Shown here piece after piece: positions 19,282-28,084 of a DNA stretch of 64,000 bases. The stretch's first letter is position 1, and each line of letters starts with the position of its first letter. A program made the translations under genes and the position numbers. The notes beneath the pieces were generated by a model, which did no database searches, had not been told where the DNA came from, and worked only from the letters and a program-made list of their open reading frames with translations. The DNA comes from Haliscomenobacter hydrossis DSM 1100 (GTDB lineage Bacteria; Bacteroidota; Bacteroidia; Chitinophagales; Saprospiraceae): positions 3,064,315 to 3,128,314 of the forward strand of contig NC_015510.1 in NCBI RefSeq assembly GCF_000212735.1, read 5' to 3'.

Positions 19282-19360
19282 AAATAAAGTTGAATAGTTG
19301 AATAGATCGACACCTCGACTTCGCTCGGTGACCGATCTATTCAACTATTCAACTTTATTT
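19282..19360. repeat. Perfect 28-bp inverted repeat overlapping the protease stop codon
   Basis: Arms at 19282-19309 and 19333-19360 are exact complements built of GTTGAATA units; the 23-base loop contains CTCGACTTCGCTCGG. The right arm takes in the last codon (AAA) and TAA stop of the minus-strand protease gene. The loop core resembles GAGCGAAGTCGA in the 57.5-kb repeat. Confidence 0.88.
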
Positions 19361-22300
19361 CACTACCGCAAACTGCCGCTGCACACCTCCCTTACTGGAA
19401 TGCAAATGCAACAAATAACTGCCTGCTGGCCATTGTTGCGTATCAATCACCTGGTTTTTAACCCCTTGTGACACGGTTCTTTGATAGAGCAATTGACCTT
19501 GAAAATTAAACACCCGCAGGATTCCTTCGGCGGGCAGACTTTGTTCAAAGTCCAGCTGGATTTTATCTTTCGTAGGGTTTGGATACAATTTTACCGCAAA
19601 AGGCAAGGGAACTTCACCCAAACCAGTGGATTGGTCGATGGTGATGTTGAACCGATTGATCGGCAAAAAGCCCCCTTTCCCATCTTGCACGACAAATGAA
19701 AACAAGTCACCTGTCGCTGTGCCACCGTTGTGGGTATACCGAATGCGCAGGGCATCGATATCGGCCTGGGTAAATTGATCACCAACGGCCAGCACTTTAT
19801 CGCTCAAGCGCAAGCTTCCATTAGCGGGTAAACTGGTCAGGGTGTACAGCAATTGTGCAGCGGTGGCATCTACGTCTTGTGCTTGCAAATCGCTGCTGGC
19901 AATGGCTTTATTGCCATTCCGGAGAACAACCAAAGCCTTGTTGTTGAGCAAGGTAGGATTACTGGCTGTCAGGATCGAGCAAAATTCAATGATCCAGGAA
20001 TTGATGGCTCCCACCTGGCCTGCTTCGGATCTTGTGACTTGCACACGCAATATCCAGGTGCCCTGAATACCCTCTCCTTGCAGAATTTTGAGTGCTTCTT
20101 TGGGTTTGAACACAATGCCGTCATCAGGAGGACAAGTGGCCGTGGCCGCAATGATAGAACTGGGTGCCTCATCATCAAAACCCACTTTCATGATGCCCGT
20201 GCGGCCAGTACAGGCCTGGTCATAAAGTACAACTACCGTGCCTTTTGGGCTCACCAGACTTACCTTGAGGAAATTTACTGTCTCGTAGTTGATGTCAATA
20301 TTGGGAATGTTGATGTCTGTGATGCTTCCACTTTCGGTAATGTTGATGCGGGATTCCACCGTTGGATTGTTGCGGGATGGTATGTTTACTGCCGCACTTG
20401 AAGTCTGCCTTTTGCACTCCGTGACGCTGGTGTGGAATACAAATGGTTCGGTGTACGCTCCTGGTCCACATTCGTTTTCGGGACGAACCCGCCAAAAATG
20501 CAAGGTGTTGTCTTTAAGGATTTTATTGGGGTTAAACGTGTCTTGCACTACACCCGTGGCCTGAGCCAGATTGGTGCTGCCAAATTTTGGACTTTCCGAC
20601 AATTCTACGGTATAAGACCGTGCTGCGGGTGTTTTTTTCCAGCGCAAAATGGTCGAAAGCTGGATGCCCGTTTGGCCATTGCTGGGACTGCTCAAGCCCA
20701 GACTTGAAAAATCATTGGAAACGGTAATCAAGGATAAAGTGCGCAGCACGGTATCCGCTCCCTGGGCAATGGCACGCAAAGTGAACTCAACCGTATCGCG
20801 CAATACATTCTGCACATTTAAACGCAAAGTGCTGCTCTCTCCACCTTTCAGGTTGTTGGCGCTAAACGTGGCACTTATCCCAGCGGGTAAACCACCTGGT
20901 AAAATGTCTAATTTAACTGCGCTGTTAAACCCACCAAAAGTTGCATTGGTGATTTTGTATTCAACAACCGCAGGTTGGCAGTTGAGCGGTAAACTGTAGG
21001 GGCTCACTCCCAAAGCAAAGGTTGCGTTGGGATTGGACATGATTTTGAAGTTCTGATTGGACATGTCAAAAAAGACATTGTCTACCGCTTCAATTTTGAT
21101 GCGGGCATTGTCCGAGGTCATGTTGGGTAAGGTTAGCTGTTCACTTCCATCATTGAGGGCATTTTCTGCCAATAAAAAAGGAAAAGAAAATCCACCATCA
21201 ACCGAAAGCCGAATGTTGACGAACCGACAATTTACCGGGGAAAGATTGGTTTTGGCAACATCCCAGGTGACGGTGACATCGTCGCCAGCTTTCCATACTT
21301 CGGTTCCTGCATTGGGACTCATGACCAGGAAGGGTCCCGCTTGATCAGTAGTTTGCATCCGTACACTCTCCCAAGCCACTGCACCACCAGAAGGGTGATT
21401 GTCGCGCAACGTACAACGGAAGTTAAGCTGGCGAGAATTCGTAGGAAGAATTTCTGTATTGCGGCTAACATTAGCAATGATATCACCCAACTGGGGGAAA
21501 TACCTAGTCCCTGAATTCGTAGGAGGAAAAGATCTAAAAAGGGGACCATTGGCCTTAAAGGTGTCTAATTTCACCGCGAAGCCTAGATCAAATTGTTCCC
21601 AACAATAAGTGAGATTGTCTCCATCCGGGTCCGTAGCGCTTGCACTCAATTGAATGGGTGTTCTTATCGGGATCACCATATTGGTGCGGTAGTTCAACTG
21701 CACAACTGGAGGGTTGTTAGGTGTTGGGACCAGCGTTGCACAGCCATTTCCCTCTCTCTCTCTGCTGAAGCTAATGAATTCTTCGAGGGAACGTGTCGCG
21801 TAATAATCATCAGATCGATCGATGATATCGTTATTGGGACAAACTCCCGCATATGACATAATCGTGCTGCCACTTCCTGGTTCATAAGCACTTTCGGACT
21901 GGCGTTGTCCGTCAGAGCCAGGGCAAAAGTTCCAACTGTGCCTACAAGAAAATTGGTGACCAATTTCATGTGCCATTACCGAGACAGCGATGTAGTTGAT
22001 GTCAGTGCGAAAAAAACAGGTTACCCCTCGGCCTTTGGTGTCCTTACATACCGTGGCTGCTTCCGCGAGTCCCCCAATGCCATTGACACATGCCCGGGTA
22101 AACACATGGCCGATATCATATCCGTTCAAGCCCACCCTGGCATTGAGCACCCCGGGATTCACCCCCAATAAAGTAGGAGCACTGCTGGGTTCGTTGTAGG
22201 GATCAGTAGCGCCATCCAGAAAAATCAAGGTATCATTGTTGTCAATCATCATCAGTTTTACCGCTGTTTCGCGGATAAAAATTTGATTGACGCGGTTCAA

Positions 22301-23023
22301 GGCGGTATTCATGGAAGCGAGCACTTTCTCTACCGTTCCGCCATTGGCCTGGGCGTATTCTCCGGTACAGGCTAGGGCCAGTCGGTAAGTGCGTAAAGGT
22401 TGGGTTACTGCGCTCCGCAACGACAGGGATGGTGTGGTATTTTGGAATTCCCGCGTCGGCTCTTCCTGCGCCAATTCGGTCGTATTGACGCCACAACTTA
22501 AAGATGCCAATTCAGTTTGGCGCAGATCGAGGTCTTTGGTGAAATAGGAAAAATAATGCCCTGTAGCCACATTGGCGTACGGATCGATGTAAACTGTTCC
22601 ATTGAGGGTGAGAATGGCGGCATGCAACATCCCTGCACCCAGGTCAAAACGTACACTCAAGGCTTGGTCATCCAGACTGCGGCCGCTGTAACTCTTGATT
22701 CCAGGGTATTTGGCCGACAGTTTTGGCATCATCACCGGGGATTCCTCGACGGAGAAGCGGGCCATTTTCCCATTGGGCAAAGGCAGCGAAATCACAGTCG
22801 ATGGAGCTTTGCTGCCTTCCATGGGGGCTTGACGCAGCACCTGCTTCAGATTATCCAGATTGAGGCTAAGGGTACGGTATTTGTTGGTCGGCAGGCCTAC
22901 TTCGGCCAACTGAGGCAATTGAATGGACGAGGCTTCTATATCCTGCCAGTAAGACTGGCTCGATTGAGCCAACAGTATACCACTCCACAAAAACAGGCTC
23001 AATAGAGCGAAAAAATATTTCAT
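19355..23023 (-). CDS. Secreted reprolysin-like metalloprotease with P-domain, cadherin-like and T9SS sorting domains
   Basis: 1222 residues from the ATG giving MKYFFALLSLFLWSGILLAQ. After a propeptide, the catalytic zincin domain has VMAHEIGHQFSCRHSW near residue 350 (HExxHxxxxxH) and a Met-turn IMSYAG, as in M12B reprolysins. Then come Ig/FN3-type sandwiches, a proprotein-convertase P-domain (ITESGSITDINIPNIDINY to SWIIEFCS), a cadherin/CSPG-like repeat (LLYTLTSLPANGSLRLSDK) and a C-terminal T9SS type A domain (VKLYPNPTKDKIQLDFEQ). Probably a surface or secreted protease exported through type IX secretion. Confidence 0.93.
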   Translation of the reverse strand: MKYFFALLSLFLWSGILLAQSSQSYWQDIEASSIQLPQLAEVGLPTNKYRTLSLNLDNLKQVLRQAPMEGSKAPSTVISLPLPNGKMARFSVEESPVMMPKLSAKYPGIKSYSGRSLDDQALSVRFDLGAGMLHAAILTLNGTVYIDPYANVATGHYFSYFTKDLDLRQTELASLSCGVNTTELAQEEPTREFQNTTPSLSLRSAVTQPLRTYRLALACTGEYAQANGGTVEKVLASMNTALNRVNQIFIRETAVKLMMIDNNDTLIFLDGATDPYNEPSSAPTLLGVNPGVLNARVGLNGYDIGHVFTRACVNGIGGLAEAATVCKDTKGRGVTCFFRTDINYIAVSVMAHEIGHQFSCRHSWNFCPGSDGQRQSESAYEPGSGSTIMSYAGVCPNNDIIDRSDDYYATRSLEEFISFSREREGNGCATLVPTPNNPPVVQLNYRTNMVIPIRTPIQLSASATDPDGDNLTYCWEQFDLGFAVKLDTFKANGPLFRSFPPTNSGTRYFPQLGDIIANVSRNTEILPTNSRQLNFRCTLRDNHPSGGAVAWESVRMQTTDQAGPFLVMSPNAGTEVWKAGDDVTVTWDVAKTNLSPVNCRFVNIRLSVDGGFSFPFLLAENALNDGSEQLTLPNMTSDNARIKIEAVDNVFFDMSNQNFKIMSNPNATFALGVSPYSLPLNCQPAVVEYKITNATFGGFNSAVKLDILPGGLPAGISATFSANNLKGGESSTLRLNVQNVLRDTVEFTLRAIAQGADTVLRTLSLITVSNDFSSLGLSSPSNGQTGIQLSTILRWKKTPAARSYTVELSESPKFGSTNLAQATGVVQDTFNPNKILKDNTLHFWRVRPENECGPGAYTEPFVFHTSVTECKRQTSSAAVNIPSRNNPTVESRINITESGSITDINIPNIDINYETVNFLKVSLVSPKGTVVVLYDQACTGRTGIMKVGFDDEAPSSIIAATATCPPDDGIVFKPKEALKILQGEGIQGTWILRVQVTRSEAGQVGAINSWIIEFCSILTASNPTLLNNKALVVLRNGNKAIASSDLQAQDVDATAAQLLYTLTSLPANGSLRLSDKVLAVGDQFTQADIDALRIRYTHNGGTATGDLFSFVVQDGKGGFLPINRFNITIDQSTGLGEVPLPFAVKLYPNPTKDKIQLDFEQSLPAEGILRVFNFQGQLLYQRTVSQGVKNQVIDTQQWPAGSYLLHLHSSKGGVQRQFAVVK

Positions 23024-23126
23024 ACTCAATTCGGTTTAAGACGTCTTTGACGATAATTGACGTAAAAATACGTGCTTAGTCGAATTGTGGTACGGAGGTT
23101 TGTGTTTTTCGTCGGGAAAAGTACGG

Positions 23127-23504
23127 TTATTCCTCTTCGCTGCCCATTTGATTGTCTGCCCGCAAGCGTCCGAACAGTTCATCAATGCGGAACATTTCAT
23201 CCAAAGTATCGTCCAGATAAAAGTCAACATCCGGAATACGGCGCACCAGTTTGCGCAAGCGGTAGCCCAACGCTTGTTTAAGACGGTTTTTTTCCTCGGC
23301 CATTTCCAGCAATACCTCTTGTTTGTGCTCGGTATTGTAGATGCTGAGGTAAATTTTGGCCAGACTAAGGTCAGGCGTAACTTTTACATTGGTCACCGTA
23401 ACCAAGGGGGTGGCTCCGTAGATATTGGTACCCTCATCCTGCAACACCATACTGAAATTCCGCTTCACCAATTCTGCAACCTGCTTCTGTTTGATCGTTT
23501 CCAT
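23127..23504 (-). CDS. rbfA: Ribosome-binding factor A
   Basis: 125 residues, usual size, with the KH-like fold pattern (VAELVKRNFSMVLQDEG, VTVTNVKVTPDLSLAKIYLSIY, LRKLVRRIPDVDFYLDDT). It helps 16S rRNA 5' end maturation on the 30S subunit. Divergent from recG; the acidic tail MGSEEE is unremarkable. Confidence 0.95.
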   Translation of the reverse strand: METIKQKQVAELVKRNFSMVLQDEGTNIYGATPLVTVTNVKVTPDLSLAKIYLSIYNTEHKQEVLLEMAEEKNRLKQALGYRLRKLVRRIPDVDFYLDDTLDEMFRIDELFGRLRADNQMGSEEE

Positions 23505-23652
23505 CCCTTTGTTTGGTTTTTATGGAGTTTATGTTTTATTAATAAATCAACTACAAATTTTAGCACAAAAATCAACAAAAAGAATGCAAATTTCGCAATT
23601 CGTGTTTAATTTGCAAATTCCTTTTGCAATAGTAAAGCTCACAGCAACAAAT

Positions 23653-25764
23653 ATGCTGGAAAATATTCTGGATAGTCCAATCGAGTACCTCAAAGGGGTT
23701 GGCCCCAAAAAAGGCGAATTACTGCGCAAAGAGCTGGGTGTAGCTACTTTCGGAGATTTGCTCTTTGCCTATCCGAGCCGTTACATCGACAAAACCCAGT
23801 TTCACCACATTGCCGACCTGACCGAAGACAGCGGATCCGTACAACTCAAAGGGGTGTTGCGGCGCTTTAGTACCGAAGGAGAAGGGCGCAAGACCCGCCT
23901 GGTTGGACAATTCCGCGATGAAAGTGGCGCCATTTCCCTGGTTTGGTTTACAGGTATTTCCTGGCTGCAAAAACAATTGATCATTGGCCAAGAGTACGTG
24001 ATTTACGGAAGAGTCAATGCTTTCAAAGACGCTTATTCCATTCCTCATCCGGAAATGGAAGTGGTGTCCACCGAAAACACCCAAACGGCAACTGCTTTCG
24101 CTCCGGTATACCCCAGCACGGAAAAACTCAATGCACAAGGACTGGATGCCAAAAGCCGGCGGCGATTGATTAAGCTTTTATTGGAAAAAATTGAGCCTGC
24201 CCAATTGCCAGAGACATTACCCGCATATGTGGTCAAAAAGTTCCATTTCCCCAGTCGATTTGAATCAATTTTGCTGATTCATTTTCCCCGTACCGAGGAT
24301 GAACTCAAAGCCAGTACCAATCGATTGAAATTTGAAGAGCTTTTTTTCCTGCAATTGCGCTTGTTGCAAATCAAACGCCGCCGCAAGGACGAGGTGAAAG
24401 GGTATGTTTTTGAAAAAATCGGTGATTTTTTTAATAATTTTTACCAAAACAAACTGCCTTTCGAACTCACCAATGCCCAAAAACGGGTGCTTAAAGAAAT
24501 TCGCCGCGACTTCGGACTAGGCATTCAAATGAATCGCCTCGTCCAAGGAGATGTCGGCAGCGGCAAAACCATGGTGGCATTGCTGGCCATGCTCATGGCG
24601 CTGGACAATGGTTTTCAAACCTGCATGATGGCGCCTACCGAAATTTTAGCCCAACAACACTTTATTTCCATCAGCAATTATTTGCAAGATTCTCCGGTCG
24701 AAGTCGCCTTTTTATCGGGTAGCATCAAGGGGAAAGCACGTAAACATATCCTGGAGCGCTTGGCCGCTGGCGAAATCCACATCCTCATTGGCACCCACGC
24801 ACTCATTGAAGATTGGGTGGTGTTCAAAAACCTGGGCCTAGCCATCACCGACGAACAGCACCGTTTCGGGGTGGCGCAACGGGCTGCGCTTTGGAAAAAA
24901 AACAAACCTTTCCCACCGCATGTGCTGGTCATGACAGCTACGCCCATTCCCCGCACCCTGGCCATGACCTTGTACGGCGACCTGGACATTTCGGTGATCG
25001 ATGAACTGCCGCCGGGGCGAAAAGACATCGTTACCTTGCACCGCACCGAAAATCACCGCTTGCGGGTCATTGGGTTCATGCGAGAGCAAATCGCCCTGGG
25101 GCGTCAGGTGTACATCGTGTACCCGATGATTGAAGAGTCGGAAAAAATGGATTTGCAAAACCTGATGTCGGGTTACGAAGCCATTTCGCGGGAATTTCCT
25201 ACGCCGGAGTTCCAAATCAGCATTTTACACGGCAAGATGAAAGCCGCCGACAAGGATTTTGAAATGCAGCGCTTTGTACGTGGAGAGACCCAAATCATGG
25301 TGGCCACTACAGTCATTGAAGTAGGGGTAAACGTACCCAATGCCTCGGTGATGGTGATTGAAAATACCGAACGTTTTGGGCTTTCACAGCTGCACCAGTT
25401 GCGCGGCCGTGTGGGTCGCGGTGCTGAACAATCGTACTGCCTGCTCATGTCAAGCTTCAAACTGAGCAAGGACAGTAAAGAGCGCATCCAAACCATGGTG
25501 CGCACTAACAATGGTTTTGAAATTGCCGAAGCGGATTTGAAACTGCGTGGCCCCGGCGACCTTGAAGGCACCCAACAAAGTGGCATCGTCAATCTTCGTT
25601 TGGCGGATTTGGCCAAAGATGGCAAAATCCTAGCGGCGGCCCGTGAGGTAGCTGCCCGCATCCTGGATGACGATCCTTATTTGAAACGCCCTGAACACGA
25701 GGTATTGGCCGTACAATTGGCTAAGGAAGGAAAAGTGAAGAAGGCCTGGAGTAGGATTAGTTGA
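23653..25764 (+). CDS. recG: ATP-dependent DNA helicase RecG
   Basis: 703 residues from the ATG giving MLENILDSPIEYLKGVGPKKG; the longer upstream frame overlaps rbfA antisense and is not family-like. Wedge/OB domain residues about 60-160, then SF2 motor: Walker A QGDVGSGKTMVAL, motif II ITDEQHRFG, motif III VMTATPIPRTLAMT, motif VI QLRGRVGRG. RecG remodels stalled forks and Holliday junctions. Length and motifs are complete. Confidence 0.97.
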   Translation: MLENILDSPIEYLKGVGPKKGELLRKELGVATFGDLLFAYPSRYIDKTQFHHIADLTEDSGSVQLKGVLRRFSTEGEGRKTRLVGQFRDESGAISLVWFTGISWLQKQLIIGQEYVIYGRVNAFKDAYSIPHPEMEVVSTENTQTATAFAPVYPSTEKLNAQGLDAKSRRRLIKLLLEKIEPAQLPETLPAYVVKKFHFPSRFESILLIHFPRTEDELKASTNRLKFEELFFLQLRLLQIKRRRKDEVKGYVFEKIGDFFNNFYQNKLPFELTNAQKRVLKEIRRDFGLGIQMNRLVQGDVGSGKTMVALLAMLMALDNGFQTCMMAPTEILAQQHFISISNYLQDSPVEVAFLSGSIKGKARKHILERLAAGEIHILIGTHALIEDWVVFKNLGLAITDEQHRFGVAQRAALWKKNKPFPPHVLVMTATPIPRTLAMTLYGDLDISVIDELPPGRKDIVTLHRTENHRLRVIGFMREQIALGRQVYIVYPMIEESEKMDLQNLMSGYEAISREFPTPEFQISILHGKMKAADKDFEMQRFVRGETQIMVATTVIEVGVNVPNASVMVIENTERFGLSQLHQLRGRVGRGAEQSYCLLMSSFKLSKDSKERIQTMVRTNNGFEIAEADLKLRGPGDLEGTQQSGIVNLRLADLAKDGKILAAAREVAARILDDDPYLKRPEHEVLAVQLAKEGKVKKAWSRIS

Positions 25765-25769
25765 TCAGA

Positions 25770-26195
25770 TTACATGGCCTCTACTTCTTGCAACCATCCC
25801 TTCCGTTCAAACAAATTCCGAACATCTTCAACAAAAGAAATCCAATTGAACCCAGGAATTTTTTTCTTGGGTAGGCGTTCTTGCATGGTTTGGAGGTACT
25901 TGTTCGCCATCATGTGCAATACTTCATTGGTGCTGGCGCTTTGTACTTCATAATAAGGTAGGCGTATTTGGATGTAGAGTTCCTTTTTTTTCCGGCTGTA
26001 AGTAAATTCCTCTTGGTGAATTTCATTACCTGTAGGTTTAACAATATAAATGAAGGCAATGCCCATAAGATCGCCATAATCTCTAAGGTTAAGGTTTTCC
26101 AAGAGCGTTTCTTCAACTAGATTGATGTTATCAGGATCAATCTTACCAGATATTTCATGCCAAGTGATACTGGAAACTACAAATGGATCACGCAT
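25770..26195 (-). CDS. Small acidic protein, candidate immunity partner of the GIY-YIG gene
   Basis: 141 residues, no signal peptide, no membrane segment. It starts 11 bases after the stop of the GIY-YIG-like gene on the same strand, so the two are very likely cotranscribed. The sequence alternates strands (FTYSRKKKELYIQIRLPYYEV) with helices (STNEVLHMMANKYLQTMQER) and ends with FVEDVRNLFERKGWLQ; this mixed alpha/beta, single-domain make-up resembles immunity proteins of polymorphic toxin loci. I do not recognise a specific family with certainty, and the immunity role rests on position and size. Confidence 0.7.
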   Translation of the reverse strand: MRDPFVVSSITWHEISGKIDPDNINLVEETLLENLNLRDYGDLMGIAFIYIVKPTGNEIHQEEFTYSRKKKELYIQIRLPYYEVQSASTNEVLHMMANKYLQTMQERLPKKKIPGFNWISFVEDVRNLFERKGWLQEVEAM

Positions 26196-26206
26196 AGTAT
26201 TACATT

Positions 26207-26740
26207 TTAGAGGTCTGTTCGATTCCCTGGAGGTCTTATCAATAGAGGGTTTCGCTTTAAATTTTCAGGTAAAGAAGCATAGTGATAAATTTTTATGGCT
26301 TCCTGTTTTAGGCATTCATCAAGTCTGCCAGCGTATTCAACACGATAAGATAAATCTAATCGATCAAGCATACTGCGAAAACGATCTTTTTCTCCCTGAA
26401 TAGTAACGCCATATTTCCATATTTCGCCACTAAAAAGAAAAATTAAGGTGTCTTTTCCACAGTTATAACAAGGATAAAAACCATTTTTTCTTGCACGCAA
26501 TACATATTGCTCGGCCTCCTCTAGCCTTTTTAGCCGCCTTTCCAATTGTTTTTCACGCTTGGTGGATATCTTTACGTTCCCGTCTGGATCAATTTCTAAG
26601 AAATCTGCACCCTTCCAATATGCAAACAGCCCCAAGATAGCACTTATCAGAAAAAATAGCAAGATACCCCAACGAGGTTGGGGGTTTTGTTCTGGTGAGG
26701 GAACTACTACACGAGGGTATTTTTCAAAGACAGTGTTCAT
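26207..26740 (-). CDS. Membrane-anchored GIY-YIG-like nuclease of polymorphic-toxin type
   Basis: 177 residues from the ATG giving MNTVFEKYPRVVVPSPEQ. One membrane helix at about 24-43 (WGILLFFLISAILGLFAYW), a charged helix at about 60-84, then a C-terminal domain with FYPCYNCGKD (88-97), GEIWKYGVT (105-113), R120, ECLKQEAIKIYHY (142-154) and a final LIRPPGN (167-173). The WKYGxT...R...E...PPGN pattern is what I know from C-terminal toxin domains of Rhs-like proteins in Bacteroidota, which have a GIY-YIG-like fold. Here the domain stands alone behind a membrane anchor rather than at the end of a large carrier. Its own partner gene follows 11 bases downstream. Confidence 0.78.
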   Translation of the reverse strand: MNTVFEKYPRVVVPSPEQNPQPRWGILLFFLISAILGLFAYWKGADFLEIDPDGNVKISTKREKQLERRLKRLEEAEQYVLRARKNGFYPCYNCGKDTLIFLFSGEIWKYGVTIQGEKDRFRSMLDRLDLSYRVEYAGRLDECLKQEAIKIYHYASLPENLKRNPLLIRPPGNRTDL

Positions 26741-26871
26741 ACAGGAGATTTTAGTTGTTTGTAATACTGGAGAATCCTGTAATAAATTGGTTACTTTGGA
26801 AATTGGTTCCCAATGATGGAGCAAAGATAAAAAATTGAATTTAAAATTCTTTTTTTTTATAAAAAATTCTA

Positions 26872-27213
26872 ATGCTGGAAGAAAAAAAAATAGATGACTT
26901 AATCTACAATCAGGTAAAAGCAGTAATGAAATCGCTAAACCTTGATCAAGCTCAACTTGCTGAAAAGCTAAGCTTAACGCAAGCTTCAGTGAGTAAAGCC
27001 CTCAATGGCAGCAATGAAAAAACTTTTCAACGCATTATTCATTTGTTGGAAACGGAGTACGGAGTCGCTTCTTTAAATCAACACTTAGAATCTGCAGTGG
27101 GGAATGATATTGCGGAGATAAAAAAGGAATTGGGAGGGATTAAACAGACTTTAGAGCGGATGGAAAAGGGAATGAAGGAATTGCGGGGTATGATTAAGGG
27201 CTTGGAGAAATAA
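26872..27213 (+). CDS. XRE-type helix-turn-helix protein with coiled-coil tail
   Basis: 113 residues. An N-terminal HTH of the XRE kind (LDQAQLAEKLSLTQASVSKALNGS, residues about 25-48), followed by a heptad-like helix (IAEIKKELGGIKQTLERMEKGMKEL) likely used to oligomerise. It is divergent from the GIY-YIG gene with a 131-bp shared upstream region, so it may control that pair; this is inference from position. Confidence 0.85.
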   Translation: MLEEKKIDDLIYNQVKAVMKSLNLDQAQLAEKLSLTQASVSKALNGSNEKTFQRIIHLLETEYGVASLNQHLESAVGNDIAEIKKELGGIKQTLERMEKGMKELRGMIKGLEK

Positions 27214-27236
27214 ACTCCAACTTTGTGTTTTTAATC

Positions 27237-27266
27237 GGGGGGCGCCCTGTTAAAGGAACGCCCCTT
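27237..27266. terminator. GC-rich hairpin between convergent genes
   Basis: GGGGCG (27239-27244) pairs with CGCCCC (27259-27264) around a 14-base loop, between the converging XRE and head-GIN genes. T-run is weak, so confidence in terminator function is moderate. Confidence 0.55.
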
Positions 27267-27284
27267 GCGATGTCCGTACTGGCG

Positions 27285-27959
27285 TTAAAGTGATTCTACT
27301 TTGCCCGACCCGGCAACACTGGTTTTTACACTGGGTTTACCAGCGTAGTATACACTGCCCGATCCGGCAATGGATACCGTCAATTTTTCTTTGACATCAA
27401 CGAAGGCATCACCGCTGCCCGCAATGCTGACTTTGCTGCTGCTACTGCCCAATTGGCGTACATCTACTTTACCACTGCCAGCGATGCTAATGCTGGTGGC
27501 ACTAGCCGAACCTGCCAGGGAAACCTCTCCGCTGCCGCCAATGGAAATTTTCAATTCTTCCAGGCTTTTGAATTCATTTTTGCCGACGATTTTTCCAGAA
27601 CCACCAATCGACAGGGCTTTAACGGTTGGCATCGTAATGTGGATGACAACCTCTTTGTATTCCTTGATTTTCTTTTTGCCTTTGATGTTCCAGGAACCGT
27701 TTTCTACTTCCAATTCAAGGTTGTCGATGATGTTCTGCTGAGCTTCAATCTCTACCGACTGCTGGCTACCCTGCGTCAGGTAAATGGTGGCATTGATGCC
27801 CAATCCGATGCTGTGGAATGAATTGACATCCAGTTTTTTCTTTACAACTGCTCCCTGACCACTGATGGCGGGGCCGCTGTTGTAGTTTTGGGCGATTGCG
27901 GAGCTGTACCAACAAACCGCAAGTAGGAGAAGTAAGGTGCGAAAATGAGCAATTTTCAT
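27285..27959 (-). CDS. Head-GIN (DUF2807) domain secreted protein
   Basis: 224 residues from the ATG giving MKIAHFRTLLLLLAVCWYSSAIAQ, a signal peptide. The remainder is a right-handed beta-helix-like DUF2807 domain with a repeated SIAGSGxV / SIGGSGEV motif (at least seven copies such as SIGGSGKIV, SIAGSGKVDV, SIAGSGSVYY). This family is abundant in Bacteroidota periplasm or surface; function unknown. Monocistronic. Confidence 0.9.
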   Translation of the reverse strand: MKIAHFRTLLLLLAVCWYSSAIAQNYNSGPAISGQGAVVKKKLDVNSFHSIGLGINATIYLTQGSQQSVEIEAQQNIIDNLELEVENGSWNIKGKKKIKEYKEVVIHITMPTVKALSIGGSGKIVGKNEFKSLEELKISIGGSGEVSLAGSASATSISIAGSGKVDVRQLGSSSSKVSIAGSGDAFVDVKEKLTVSIAGSGSVYYAGKPSVKTSVAGSGKVESL

Positions 27960-28084
27960 AGTCAAGAGTTTTTTCAAAAAGGACAAGGTTCTGCTGAGGA
28001 CGTTGCAATCTTTTTAAAAAAGAAAGAATAAAATTTTAATTTTCACTCAATTATTGGGATTACGACTTCAAAGTAAACTACCAC

